34,718 nucleotides of DNA from an uncultured Ruminococcus sp. (GTDB lineage Bacteria > Bacillota > Clostridia > Oscillospirales > Ruminococcaceae): contig CAMWVV010000006.1 of assembly GCA_947177755.1 (NCBI GenBank), positions 1 to 34,718 of the forward strand, in the 5' to 3' direction. Made by a program: the position numbers and the translations under genes. Below are positions 24,846 to 34,709 of this stretch, piece by piece (position 1 is the first letter of the stretch; each line of letters begins with the position of its first letter). Below the pieces are notes generated by a model. It saw only the letters and a list, made by a program, of their open reading frames with translations, was not told where the DNA came from and made no database searches.

Positions 24846-27230
24846 TTATACACCGATTATTTTACATATTTCCCTGTCAAGCTCCTCACCGAAAACAAAC
24901 AGATTTTCGTCAACTGCCCGAGTATCGAGAATGTCTTTTTTCGCAACGCTGTGAAGTTCCGCCACAGATTTTGCGGTGTCCTGTATTTCGGACGGAGTGA
25001 AGTAACTAAACGCCAGTTTCATTGACGGCAGAATTTCAAGAAAATCATTATATTCCATTTCCGTTATGAGTTTGTCGGTCATTTGCAGAAAAGAATCGTC
25101 AGACAGAATAATATCACGTGCGGTACAGAAAAGCCCCTTGAGAAATTCCGCACCCTTTTTCTGTATTTCCGCAGTTCCCGTAAGATAGCCACGCATGGCA
25201 TTTTCTGCATCTGTTCTATGTGACGGTTCAACAGCGTAAAGCAGACCCGACACCGCTCCGTAGACTGACGGTTCTTTGTCGGCTGACTGCGCCATTGTAA
25301 TAAGAGCCTGCTCCAAAACAGGAAGTTCAGACGTAAGAATATTACCCGTAATACCATACATAATCTTAATAACCGAAATCAGTTCTTCTGCACGTTCTGA
25401 AGCAACGTTTGCCATTGACGGCAGTGAAATTATAAGTTTTTCAAAACACTGTCTTATATAATCAAGTGCGGAAACGTCCGTAAAACCGTAAAGTGACTGT
25501 AAACTGTAAAGCATTTCAAAATATCGCAGACCGTTGCCGACCGAAAAGAAATCGCCGTCTGCCGTAAGAATTTCGTCTATAAGGTCAAGTTCAGTTTTTT
25601 TAAGGGTAATTCCCATAAGAAAACAGTCAACCGCAACCTGTGCCGCTGATTCACACCGCATTTCGCCGTGAAGTTTTTTCACTGCCATTGTACTGCACGC
25701 TTCCTCAATAGTGAAACCGTCTGTTGTGTGGTCGATAAGAGATGCGTCAACATTCGGACTTCTTCTGTAACGCCACTCCTCACGCACACGGCTTCTTCCC
25801 TTGTTATTATGCAGGTCAGGACCTTTTTTCATTCTTGCAAAATCCGTTTCAAGAAATTCCATTCTGTGCAGAAAACGGCTTAATTCCATACCTTTCTGAG
25901 TAGTGAATAGCGGTACTTCAATATCATTCGGCATAACATCCTTTATTTTAAGACGGAATTTTTTACTCTGTTCTTCAAAGTCCGTTATAAGAGGCGGTAC
26001 ATGGGTTTTGTCGCCTATAAATCCAACATCTTTACCTGTTGCAAGCCGTCTGAGAATATCAAGAGGCAGTGACGACGAAACCGTTTTTTCACCCTTTATA
26101 AACGTACTTGTCACGCCGTCGTAAAGTTCGTACATTCCACACTCCCTTGAACCTCTCAGCGATGCAAGACCATCCATGAGAGTTTTAGCGGAAGTAACGT
26201 CAGCAATTGAAACGGGAATATCTTTCTTGTTTGTCTGTTTTGCCGTCTTTACAAGGAGGTCAAGAGTTAAATTATTATAGACGTTTTCGGGCGAATCACT
26301 TTCAAGGAGTCTGTTTGTTACCATATCATAAAAATACGGAAAACTCATTCCCGAAGCATAACCGTGAAGTGCGTCTGCCGATTCGTAAGAATACGCCATA
26401 GGATAACAGCCGTGCAGATTTTCGGGAATTTTACGAAGTCGGGGCGGTTTTATCTTTCCGCCCGAAATCAGATTGTAAATTCCCATACTGTGAAAACCAC
26501 CCGTAACCACAAGAACTTTTTCATATTTCTCCATAGCCTCTGTGATTCTCTGTGCCATATGACTTTCACGGGCAAGTGTACCGTCTGCTTTCATTTCCTC
26601 TTCAGAAGTTTCAAGACGTGTTATTATACAGTAAGTGTGAAGCTGCTTTACAAACTTTTCGGGAGTAAGAAAAATTCCCGAAATCTCAAAGTATTTTTCC
26701 CAGAACTCGTCAAAACTACGGACGTTTGTTTCCTCACAGATTTTTTCATAGAATTTACTTTGTGTAAGATGTGAATCGTCCGCATAGCTGTGCTTTTCAG
26801 TATTTTTACGCAGACCTTTCTTTTCTGCCGTATTAATCAGTATATCACAGTACGGCAGGTCAATGAACTCCGCAGGAATACCAAGCATTTTCGCCTGCTT
26901 CATTGCGTTGTACTCAGGTGACGAATACAGAAAAGGATAATAACATTTATAATCCTCTGCGTTCTCGCTGACAAGTTTTTTAGTGTCCTTGTAATAATAG
27001 TATACAGCCGACGGAAGTTTTGTGTTGTCGTCCGTAAGCACAGGAATAAGACCGTTTGCGTTTTCAGGACCTTCAATAAGAATTATGTCGGGTCTGTATT
27101 CGTTTATTGTCCTTACAAGCTGGTACGAACACACGGGACTATGATGACGCACGGGAAAAAGCAGAAGTTTTTCCGAGAGGTCAAAAGGAATCATTTCAGC
27201 AATTTCGCTGTTTCTGTGTACTTTTTCCAT
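24846..27230 (-). CDS. DUF5682-family protein of the MoxR-vWA operon
   Basis: A 794-residue protein matching what I know as DUF5682 (E. coli YehM type). The N-terminal domain has LLFPVRHHSPVCSYQL (22-38) and IILIEGPENANG (49-60). With the later VLVVTGGFHSMGIY block these recall the TraB/ChaN/EreA-like fold, in which His and Glu residues bind metal; that resemblance is tentative. The C-terminal half is mostly helical with no motif I can name. It overlaps the MoxR gene by 40 nt, indicating translational coupling. Together with the MoxR, vWA, SWIM and DUF4132 proteins it forms a conserved but uncharacterised set. Ribosome binding site is GGTGG about 4-8 nt before the ATG. Confidence 0.85.
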   Translation of the reverse strand: MEKVHRNSEIAEMIPFDLSEKLLLFPVRHHSPVCSYQLVRTINEYRPDIILIEGPENANGLIPVLTDDNTKLPSAVYYYYKDTKKLVSENAEDYKCYYPFLYSSPEYNAMKQAKMLGIPAEFIDLPYCDILINTAEKKGLRKNTEKHSYADDSHLTQSKFYEKICEETNVRSFDEFWEKYFEISGIFLTPEKFVKQLHTYCIITRLETSEEEMKADGTLARESHMAQRITEAMEKYEKVLVVTGGFHSMGIYNLISGGKIKPPRLRKIPENLHGCYPMAYSYESADALHGYASGMSFPYFYDMVTNRLLESDSPENVYNNLTLDLLVKTAKQTNKKDIPVSIADVTSAKTLMDGLASLRGSRECGMYELYDGVTSTFIKGEKTVSSSLPLDILRRLATGKDVGFIGDKTHVPPLITDFEEQSKKFRLKIKDVMPNDIEVPLFTTQKGMELSRFLHRMEFLETDFARMKKGPDLHNNKGRSRVREEWRYRRSPNVDASLIDHTTDGFTIEEACSTMAVKKLHGEMRCESAAQVAVDCFLMGITLKKTELDLIDEILTADGDFFSVGNGLRYFEMLYSLQSLYGFTDVSALDYIRQCFEKLIISLPSMANVASERAEELISVIKIMYGITGNILTSELPVLEQALITMAQSADKEPSVYGAVSGLLYAVEPSHRTDAENAMRGYLTGTAEIQKKGAEFLKGLFCTARDIILSDDSFLQMTDKLITEMEYNDFLEILPSMKLAFSYFTPSEIQDTAKSVAELHSVAKKDILDTRAVDENLFVFGEELDREICKIIGV

Positions 27231-28294
27231 AATCCACCAACTTTACCTTTTTCCTTTGCAACAGTGCGGAAATAGCTTTTAAGCTTTTCAAGGTCGTCCT
27301 TATTTTCCTTACAAACCGCACCTAAAAGATTTTCAGTCATAACATTAAGGTCAACCTGTCCGTCACCGTAGTACCATGCATGGCTTATAGTCTGATAGTA
27401 AACGGAAACGGCTTCTGCTGTACTCATAACGGCGGACGGTTTGTCAATGCGTGTGCCTTTATCCGTCATACCCTCACGGAGTTCATGATAGGTAACCGCA
27501 AGAAGTTCAGCCGCATCAACGTCAACAGGCATATCAATGTGACCTGCTTCCGCAAGATTCTGTGCCTCACGGATAATAATCTGCTTTTCAAGCCTTACGT
27601 CCTTTACAGGTTCAACCGTCTCAAAATTAAAACGTCGCTTCAAAGCTCCCGACATCTCATTAACGCCTTTGTCACGGGTATTCGCCGTACCTATTATATT
27701 AAAACCAGGGCGGGCAAAAACAAAACCGTCGTCAGCGAGTTCAGGAATATTAAGAATCTGGTCACTCATTATTGAAATAAGACTGTCCTGAATTTCGGCA
27801 GGTGTACGTGTTATTTCCTCAAAACGTGCAAAAATCCCCTTTTCCATTCCGACAAGAAGCGGCGACGGTACAAGTGCCTCACGGCACGGACCTTTTGAAA
27901 GCAGAAGTGCATAATTCCAGCTGTACTTAATCATATCTTCTGTAGTTCCTGCTGTTCCCTGCACTGTGTTTGTGCTTACTCCGCAACAGGCGGCGGAAAG
28001 AAGTTCAGAAAGCATGGTTTTAGCCGTACCCGGTTCGCCGACAAGCATAAGCCCACGGTTTCCTGCAAGCGTTATTATACATCTTTCAACAAGAGCGTCG
28101 TTGCCGTAGAACTTTCTTGCAATTTCAACGTTTCCGTCGTCTGTTTTTACCTTTCCGCCGAGAATGAACGTTCTGACGGCTTTCGGGGAAAGCTTCCAGT
28201 TTTCAGGACGCTTTCCGTTGTCGTACTTTGCGAGTAATTCAAGTTCGTCTGCATAACGAACTTCAACAGGCGGTTTAATTAAATTCTTTTCCAT
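27191..28294 (-). CDS. MoxR-type AAA+ ATPase
   Basis: A 367-residue AAA+ ATPase of the MoxR group (E. coli YehL type). Walker A is GEPGTAKT at 86-93. Walker B is IFARFEEI (154-161), with Glu in place of the usual Asp before the catalytic Glu. Sensor 1 is TANTRD (203-208) and an arginine-finger region KRRFNFE follows at 219-225. MoxR ATPases usually act with a von Willebrand A protein as a chaperone that remodels partner proteins; the vWA gene is first in this operon. Start ATG 28294 is preceded by GAAAGGAAA; an ATG 13 codons upstream overlaps DUF4132 and has no such site. Confidence 0.94.
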   Translation of the reverse strand: MEKNLIKPPVEVRYADELELLAKYDNGKRPENWKLSPKAVRTFILGGKVKTDDGNVEIARKFYGNDALVERCIITLAGNRGLMLVGEPGTAKTMLSELLSAACCGVSTNTVQGTAGTTEDMIKYSWNYALLLSKGPCREALVPSPLLVGMEKGIFARFEEITRTPAEIQDSLISIMSDQILNIPELADDGFVFARPGFNIIGTANTRDKGVNEMSGALKRRFNFETVEPVKDVRLEKQIIIREAQNLAEAGHIDMPVDVDAAELLAVTYHELREGMTDKGTRIDKPSAVMSTAEAVSVYYQTISHAWYYGDGQVDLNVMTENLLGAVCKENKDDLEKLKSYFRTVAKEKGKVGGLWKKYTETAKLLK

Positions 28295-28310
28295 ATATTT
28301 TTTCCTTTCA

Positions 28311-31300
28311 TTATTGTTCGTCAGTTCCTGCAACTGAAGCCAACTGCATAACTATCTCACTGAAATAGCGTGGGTTTACATCTTTGATTTTAAGCTTTTT
28401 GTTAGTTCCGCTACTATAGAAAAACAGCGTTTCGAGAGTCATCATTTCATTCTGCATAAAATCAATACACATTCCGCTGAACTCTATTTCTGTTCTGTAT
28501 CCTTCGGAAACAGTAATTTCATCATCGTGTACAAACTCCATAAAATAGCCTGCGTCCTGCGGACAACCAGTTTCCCAGCCCATTTTTGTAAGCTTGCCCC
28601 TCAGCGTATAATCACTTACTTCCTTGCCCTCAAAACGTGATACACCCTCCTGATTGAGTTCGGATTCATCAGGTTTATAACAAAGTCTGTCGAGTTGATT
28701 GAACGGCTGAATTATTTCGTAATCGGAAAGCTGTTCTGCCCATGACGCACGCTGTTCGTCTGTAAGTTCAATCGGGTGGACAAGTCCGATTTCCGCATTT
28801 TCGGGGATTTCAAATTCATCTTCATCAATATTTGTGAAACTTCCGTCGTCCATATATCTGAAACTTTCCTTAAGCTGTCCGCACTCGTAAACGCCCCATA
28901 TCAGACCGACTGCAAAACAGTGCATAACGGGATTCTTCACAAACAGATTATTCCATGCATCAGCCGTCCACTTTCTGTCACACATAAGAACGTATTCAAG
29001 ACGGTTTTTCTGACTTTCAATAACTGCCTTAATCTGCTTTTTCATAACCTTGAAATCGTTGTAGGACTTTTCGGCAAGTTCCTTGTCGTCATTAACACCA
29101 GGTTTTGACATATTTTTTACCTTTTTGTCGCCGTTGTAAATTTCCAGTTCAAGCGACGGCGTAAGGTATACTTTAAACTGTCTTTTTCCGTAGTCGAAAA
29201 CACGGCACATATTCTCATCAAAATTCATATCGGGTACTATTCTGTCACCGAGTTCTTCCTTAGTGATTCCGAGTTCTTTGGCTGCTATATCAAGAGCATA
29301 ATTTGCGGCATTTCGTACCTGTCTGTGTTTGAATTTACGTGCCATATTGTCAACGTTCATAAGAGCTTCTGAACTGCCGTTCACCGCCATTGCATAAACA
29401 GCTTCAGACGCAATCGCACCTCTTGAATGTTCCGTCCACTCTTTTATATAGTGCATAAGATTATTTATCATATCGTGACCGCCGTGAACCCCGCAGAACC
29501 ACAACACCCATTTTGTCTTTGCAGCTGCACCCTTTTCAAGCCAGCGACCGAAAACATCAAGTGTAAAGTCACCCAGTTCGTCTGGATTGATTTTTTCTGC
29601 AATGTCAAGAGCGGTCGGGTTTACGGTAACGGAAGTCATTTCCGAATAAATTATAAGCAGAGCCTTAAGGTAATCTTCCGGAACTTCACCGCCGTCTTTA
29701 AAGTGTACGGTTTTATATGGCTGTTCAAAGAGCCATGCCACTTTTTTTGATTTTGCACCCCTTACAAGTCCAGAAACAATGTCAACGTTTTCTGAACTTT
29801 TTCCGGAAGTTTCTGAACCGTAATTCACGTCAAGAAGTCCTGCAATTCGTACCTTGATTTTTTCGGACTTTTCCTTTTCAAAAGCCTTTTCAAGTTCAGC
29901 ACGGTAATTTTCGGGATTCTGCTTTTCTATCACCGATACGGCAATTTCACGCATACCTACCTTTTTGGACTGCAATAATTCCACTATATCATCATGCCAG
30001 TCATGAGCGGAAATTATCCCTGTCAGTGCATTTTTTACCAGTTTGCTTGTATCGCCGACAAGTGCGAGAATCTGTGATTTATACTTGTCTGCATCTGCTA
30101 TGCCGAGACCTGATACATATATCCATCTCGCATTTACACTCATGTCTTTAACGTCAATGTCTGAGAACATATCAGCGTTTTCAGCAAGGGCATTTGCAGA
30201 ATTAAACATAACTTCGTCTTTTCCGCTCCACAAGCCGTCAATATAGTTTCCGAACGAATCAAGAATAGTTTTTGCAGGTACTTTCTGTTCCGAAAGAATA
30301 TTTATAAACTGTTTTTCGTTTCCTTTGAGTTCAAAATCAGTGTAATGCCGAAAAGTCCAATGATAAGTTTCCTTGCAGACAGAACACAAAGTAATGACAC
30401 GTTTCATAAAATCGTCAAAACCATATGTTTTGGTGTAATGGCTTTCTTCACCGTTATATCCTCTCATTACGTCATCTTTGATAAGCGGAAGAATATCATT
30501 TATATCGCAGTTTCCCATAAGATAACTACGGACTTCGTTCTTACACTGAAAATGATTGCTTACATTCTTTGAAAGACGTATCTGTGCTTTTTCTTTCAGG
30601 GAATTTTCCTTAGCGATATACTTCGGATTTGCCTTACACAGAATATTTTCCATTTCCTTTGCCTTAGAAACGTCAGAACGCAATTCCATAGACTTCACAT
30701 ACTCGTCAGTATACTTTACGGCAAGTTTTCCGAGATGACTGACAACAGAAGCTTTATTCATATGCTTGTCCACAAGATATGCTATATACACATAGTCCAC
30801 GCAGTCGGGAATTTCAGCAATCATGTCAAGCACACTCTCAGGATTAGGCATATAACTAATAGCGTGTTCCGCAACCTGAATTTCCTTGCATTTCTTTACA
30901 GCTTCAGTAAAATATGTACGGCACTTATCCGAAAAATAAGCTCCCTCCCCTGTCGCAAACACAAGCTGAATATATAAAGCAGGTTTTTTGTCTATAAGTC
31001 CGTGAACGTATTCAAGTGCCTTTTCGACAATCGGGTCAGTTTCAGTCTTTGAAATAAGCTTTGCTATTATTCCTTTCTTTTCAGGTACAGGACTTTGATT
31101 CAAAGCATATGCACAGAGCCGTGCAATTGTAACGGGGTCATCGTCTGCGAAATCAACAGCGTCAATGCAGACCTGAGGGGATTTAATCTTAAAATCGCAA
31201 CTTACAAACCACTTTCCTGACATCTGTTGCACATATATCGCAAACACACAGGCTTCCGCCTTTTCCCCGAATCTTGAGGAAAAAATTTTAACGAGTTTGT

Positions 31301-31643
31301 TTTCCTGTTTTGTAAACTCATAATGTCCTACAGCGCACGTAATAAATACATATGAATACGAACCATAAATAGCCTGTGAAAGCAGTATATAGCGTTCAAA
31401 AAGCTCATCACTTCTCGTGGCGATGATTTCACGTTTTATAGCCCTTTCGAGCTTGTCACGCACTCCCCAGCCATCATTTATAAGAGTGTGCTTGGATATT
31501 CTGTCAAGCAAAGCATTGTTTCTGTCGTTTGATGTGTCGAGATACTCAACACCGATTTCGATAGTTTCCTTATCTATACCGTAAGCACTCATAGCTTCGG
31601 CAAGTTTCGGAAAACCGCTTACATTTCCGTTTGAATAAAGCAT
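28311..31643 (-). CDS. DUF4132-domain giant protein (MolR/YehI-like)
   Basis: An 1110-residue cytoplasmic protein. The middle (about 550-800) is a series of short amphipathic helices resembling HEAT repeats. The C-terminal region (about 860-1070) carries the DUF4132 pattern, including DRKWTADAWNNLFVKNPVMH, IWGVYE, VHPIELTDEQRASWAEQL and QPFNQLDR. E. coli YehI/MolR is of this type and also lies with MoxR, vWA and SWIM genes. No enzymatic motif is visible, and a role as scaffold or effector is only a guess. It begins 1 nt after the SWIM gene; GGAAG at the end of that gene is the ribosome binding site. Confidence 0.88.
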   Translation of the reverse strand: MLYSNGNVSGFPKLAEAMSAYGIDKETIEIGVEYLDTSNDRNNALLDRISKHTLINDGWGVRDKLERAIKREIIATRSDELFERYILLSQAIYGSYSYVFITCAVGHYEFTKQENKLVKIFSSRFGEKAEACVFAIYVQQMSGKWFVSCDFKIKSPQVCIDAVDFADDDPVTIARLCAYALNQSPVPEKKGIIAKLISKTETDPIVEKALEYVHGLIDKKPALYIQLVFATGEGAYFSDKCRTYFTEAVKKCKEIQVAEHAISYMPNPESVLDMIAEIPDCVDYVYIAYLVDKHMNKASVVSHLGKLAVKYTDEYVKSMELRSDVSKAKEMENILCKANPKYIAKENSLKEKAQIRLSKNVSNHFQCKNEVRSYLMGNCDINDILPLIKDDVMRGYNGEESHYTKTYGFDDFMKRVITLCSVCKETYHWTFRHYTDFELKGNEKQFINILSEQKVPAKTILDSFGNYIDGLWSGKDEVMFNSANALAENADMFSDIDVKDMSVNARWIYVSGLGIADADKYKSQILALVGDTSKLVKNALTGIISAHDWHDDIVELLQSKKVGMREIAVSVIEKQNPENYRAELEKAFEKEKSEKIKVRIAGLLDVNYGSETSGKSSENVDIVSGLVRGAKSKKVAWLFEQPYKTVHFKDGGEVPEDYLKALLIIYSEMTSVTVNPTALDIAEKINPDELGDFTLDVFGRWLEKGAAAKTKWVLWFCGVHGGHDMINNLMHYIKEWTEHSRGAIASEAVYAMAVNGSSEALMNVDNMARKFKHRQVRNAANYALDIAAKELGITKEELGDRIVPDMNFDENMCRVFDYGKRQFKVYLTPSLELEIYNGDKKVKNMSKPGVNDDKELAEKSYNDFKVMKKQIKAVIESQKNRLEYVLMCDRKWTADAWNNLFVKNPVMHCFAVGLIWGVYECGQLKESFRYMDDGSFTNIDEDEFEIPENAEIGLVHPIELTDEQRASWAEQLSDYEIIQPFNQLDRLCYKPDESELNQEGVSRFEGKEVSDYTLRGKLTKMGWETGCPQDAGYFMEFVHDDEITVSEGYRTEIEFSGMCIDFMQNEMMTLETLFFYSSGTNKKLKIKDVNPRYFSEIVMQLASVAGTDEQ

Positions 31644-31644
31644 T

Positions 31645-33402
31645 TTATTTACTTCCTTTCATATTATATAATGATGTGATTATTTCAAGACGTTTCCGTC
31701 CCTGATTCAGATATTCATTTATCTGATGTATTTTAAAAAGAACTTCCGAACAGTCGCCGTCAATGCTGTGGCGATATGATGACGCACACTGCATGAACTC
31801 TCCTATAAGCCTGCTCAGACCCTTTAAACCATAGTTGAACGCAAGATTTTCAAGCCTGTGGTCGTTCTTAATATCCGCCTGTAGTCCTCCACGCACAATA
31901 ACGCATATCATGTCATTTACTTCTGAAAAAAGATTAATAATCCTCTCCGCATAAACCGCCGAAACATCAGTATTTTCGTACTTTTCGGGAAGTTCGTAAA
32001 CTTCGGGAACAGGCGGTTTTATAAAGTCATATATCTCTATCGGGAAAAGGGTAAGTTCGCCGTCGGATATATACGCAGACGCAAGAAAGACATAATTTTT
32101 CTTCGGCTTTTTAATCATTCTTTCGCCTATGCTTTCAAGAAGCTTTATAAAATCTTTTGTCTCTGCACGGTACTTTGCACGCACGGAAATTCTGTTCCCT
32201 TGTACGTCCTCCAGTATAATTACATACTGCTGACTGTATTTGTCAAAAGTACTTTCAATGCACTTTTTCGGCTGTACGAAACATAGCTTTTCAAGTTCGT
32301 TTTCGGGATTTTTTTCAGAAATCTCTATTGCAAGCTTTCTGAAATCGGTATAAATCATGTCACGGATTTTGTCGCAATCCAGAACGGCTTTACAGGTTGA
32401 AATAATCTGTGTTTCCTGCGAGGACGACAATTTTCCCCCGCTTACTTTAGCGTTGGCAAGTTTCATTTCAGAGTGCATCATACTTTTCATTGAATTTGCC
32501 ATACCCCACGGAAAAGTAACCCCTCTGAAATGTTTCTGAGTATCATTATAGAAAACGGGTCTCAAATCCGACAGCGACAAAAAACGCTGTTCCGCATAAA
32601 CGTCCATATTCAGAAAATAATAAATTTCGCCCTCATATTCACCTCCTCTGATACTTCGCTGACCTATCGGCATAATATCAATGTTTCCTTTATATTCGGT
32701 GTAAGTCTGACGGAAAGTGCCGAGCTGTTCGGGTTCAATGCAGTCTGATTTAAGAAGTTCAAGAACCTCAATACAGTTACATAATTTATAAATAAAACTA
32801 TCCATACTGAATGACGCACGCCTTGCTATACAGTCGGACAGACGGCTTCCCGCTTCCCTTAATGCACGCTCCGCATCTGCCATTTTCAAAGCATGACAAC
32901 GCACAGCAGACGCTTCAAGCATATCGGGCAGATTTTCAGGTATACGCACAAGACCGTATTTCAGAATACTGCCGAGGGTTTCAAGGCACTGATTCACACA
33001 GTTGTGTATTTTAGCAATGTCACGCTCCGAAATCTGTTCTTTCTTTTTTTCCTCTTTTACTTCTGCAACGGTTTCAGTCTTTTCAACGGGAGTTTCAGGC
33101 TTTACAGGTTCGGGAACTTCTGCCGTAACATCGAGTGAAACATTATTCCGCAGAATCAGAACAGCTCCGATAATATGACGGCATATCCCTCTTGCAACAC
33201 AAGTACATTTACTTTCCGCAAGCGGTACTGATATTGTACACGTTTCACCGCCTGTACGGACTACAGCAGAATTTTCACTAAGTTCAAAATCCGCATCTGC
33301 ACCATCGGTATCCTTACACGCACGCTTGTATATTCCTTTGTTTGAAAGTCCGACAAGAAAATTTTCGTCTGCAAAAGCAAGAGCCTTTTTTAATTCGTCC
33401 AA
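31645..33402 (-). CDS. SWIM zinc-finger protein of the MoxR-vWA operon
   Basis: A 585-residue protein with an N-terminal SWIM zinc finger: C66-x-C68-x5-C74-x-H76 (KCTCVARGICRH), a fold that binds zinc and DNA or protein. A Pro/Glu/Lys-rich linker follows (97-125). The remaining 460 residues are helical then beta-rich and match no domain I know beyond the YehQ-type family. The start is TTG 33402 with GAGGTGA about 8 nt upstream; no nearby in-frame ATG fits as well. It follows the vWA gene by 15 nt and precedes DUF4132 by 1 nt, so all are expected on one mRNA. Confidence 0.9.
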   Translation of the reverse strand: MDELKKALAFADENFLVGLSNKGIYKRACKDTDGADADFELSENSAVVRTGGETCTISVPLAESKCTCVARGICRHIIGAVLILRNNVSLDVTAEVPEPVKPETPVEKTETVAEVKEEKKKEQISERDIAKIHNCVNQCLETLGSILKYGLVRIPENLPDMLEASAVRCHALKMADAERALREAGSRLSDCIARRASFSMDSFIYKLCNCIEVLELLKSDCIEPEQLGTFRQTYTEYKGNIDIMPIGQRSIRGGEYEGEIYYFLNMDVYAEQRFLSLSDLRPVFYNDTQKHFRGVTFPWGMANSMKSMMHSEMKLANAKVSGGKLSSSQETQIISTCKAVLDCDKIRDMIYTDFRKLAIEISEKNPENELEKLCFVQPKKCIESTFDKYSQQYVIILEDVQGNRISVRAKYRAETKDFIKLLESIGERMIKKPKKNYVFLASAYISDGELTLFPIEIYDFIKPPVPEVYELPEKYENTDVSAVYAERIINLFSEVNDMICVIVRGGLQADIKNDHRLENLAFNYGLKGLSRLIGEFMQCASSYRHSIDGDCSEVLFKIHQINEYLNQGRKRLEIITSLYNMKGSK

Positions 33403-33417
33403 AAAAATTCACCTCTT

Positions 33418-34563
33418 TCATGAAAAAATTTTACCTATGTAATCTCCGAGCTGTTCGGGAGTCAACGCACCGACAAATGCCCCCATATTTGCGAGTATCT
33501 GTCCCAGATTTCTGTCATATGACGGACGTGCCTCTTCGTCGAGTGCGGTAAGAAAACTAAGCTTTGCACCGCTTTCAATAATATTCTTGCTTATATTAAG
33601 CAGACGGCTTCTTTCCGCACCTTCATACAAGTCAGTAACCACTATAACGCACGTATGCGACGGCGTGCCTATAAGGCTTTCACAGTAACCCAACGCACTG
33701 CCTATGTCAGTACCACCGCCAAGCTGTACACTCATGAGAACTTGTGCAGGGTCGTCAGCTTCACTTGAAAGGTCAACAATGCTCGTATCAAAAATAACAA
33801 GCTTTACTTCCGCAAACGGCAGATTTGAAATAATCTGTGCCATAACTGCACTGTATATAATCGACCCCGTCATTGAACCGCTTTCGTCTATGGCAATAAT
33901 AACACGTTTATTGTTATAACGTCTTACACGACTGCTGAAATATATATCTTTAAGGACAATCTGCTGACGCTCCGTATCGTAATTTTTGAGATTACGGCGG
34001 ATAGTCTTTTTTATGTCAAGATTTCGGGCAGAGTGTACGGGACTTGATGAGTTTCTGTCTATTCTTCCAAGAACCGAACGGCGTATATCGTTCTCAAGTT
34101 TTTTTCTTATATCGTCGGCAACCTGCTTTGCAATTCTTTTAGCTGTTTCAAGAACTTCGCCTTTCATAAGGTGTTTAAGCTGTAGAACGCTTTTCAGTAA
34201 ATTCATATCGGGTTTAAGCTGTTCAAGGACTTTTTTGTCCGTAAGCAGTTCTGTCATTTCAAATTCCTCAAGAGCGTGCTTTTCAAGAACTTCGGCAGTC
34301 TGATTCGGGAAAAGTTCACGTACTTTTGTAATCCATTCGGCAGCCGTCAGGACTGTTTCGTCAAGACTGCCTGACCTTTCGTCTGAACGCACGTCGTCGC
34401 CCTGTGAACGACTGTAAAGATAGTCAAGTAACTGCTCCATATCCTGAAATTGCAGTATATCACGGCTTTCACCGCTAAACTGTAATTGTTTGTCGGAAAG
34501 ACCTCCGAGAACGAGCCTCCAGCGGTTTACGGCAGTATTTGAATAATTATCGGGAGTATTCAT
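33418..34563 (-). CDS. vWA-domain protein (CoxE/YehP-like) of the MoxR-vWA operon
   Basis: A 381-residue protein, first gene of the operon. The C-terminal von Willebrand A domain (about 218-381) has a complete metal-ion-dependent adhesion site: DESGSM at 226-231, Thr285 in GGGTD (282-286) and Asp311 in VVTD. The N-terminal 200 residues are helical and charged (LLKSVLQLKHLMKGEVLETAKRIAK), typical of the helical part of CoxE/YehP-type proteins that contacts the MoxR ring. Start ATG is preceded by AAAGGAG about 13 nt upstream. A promoter at 34630-34658 drives the operon. Confident as a vWA protein; its cellular role is unknown. Confidence 0.94.
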   Translation of the reverse strand: MNTPDNYSNTAVNRWRLVLGGLSDKQLQFSGESRDILQFQDMEQLLDYLYSRSQGDDVRSDERSGSLDETVLTAAEWITKVRELFPNQTAEVLEKHALEEFEMTELLTDKKVLEQLKPDMNLLKSVLQLKHLMKGEVLETAKRIAKQVADDIRKKLENDIRRSVLGRIDRNSSSPVHSARNLDIKKTIRRNLKNYDTERQQIVLKDIYFSSRVRRYNNKRVIIAIDESGSMTGSIIYSAVMAQIISNLPFAEVKLVIFDTSIVDLSSEADDPAQVLMSVQLGGGTDIGSALGYCESLIGTPSHTCVIVVTDLYEGAERSRLLNISKNIIESGAKLSFLTALDEEARPSYDRNLGQILANMGAFVGALTPEQLGDYIGKIFS

Positions 34564-34629
34564 TTAATAAAAAATTCTCCTTTCGGTGTATTGTAAATTC
34601 ATAAAAACTGAACATTTATTCTATTTTTT

Positions 34630-34658
34630 ATTATACCATATTCTTACAGACAATTCAA
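34630..34658 (-). promoter_or_regulatory. Promoter of the six-gene MoxR-vWA operon
   Basis: Minus strand TTGAAT (34653-34658), 17-nt spacer, TATAAT (34630-34635) preceded by a TGG, about 67 nt upstream of the vWA start. No further internal promoter is obvious in the 10-kb operon. Confidence 0.8.
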
Positions 34659-34676
34659 TATATTTATAAAAAAAAT

Positions 34677-34709
34677 AAAACTGCCGTTTACAAAAACGAC
34701 AGTTTTTTT
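34677..34709. terminator. Bidirectional terminator at the right edge
   Basis: Imperfect stem AAAACTG-C-CGTTT / AAACG-A-CAGTTTT with loop of a few bases, T-tracts on both strands. It separates the MoxR-vWA operon from whatever lies to the right. Confidence 0.85.

Noticed and set aside
28295-28333. Upstream start of the MoxR gene overlapping DUF4132
   Set aside because: The extra 13 residues have no ribosome binding site of their own, while ATG 28294 follows GAAAGGAAA.
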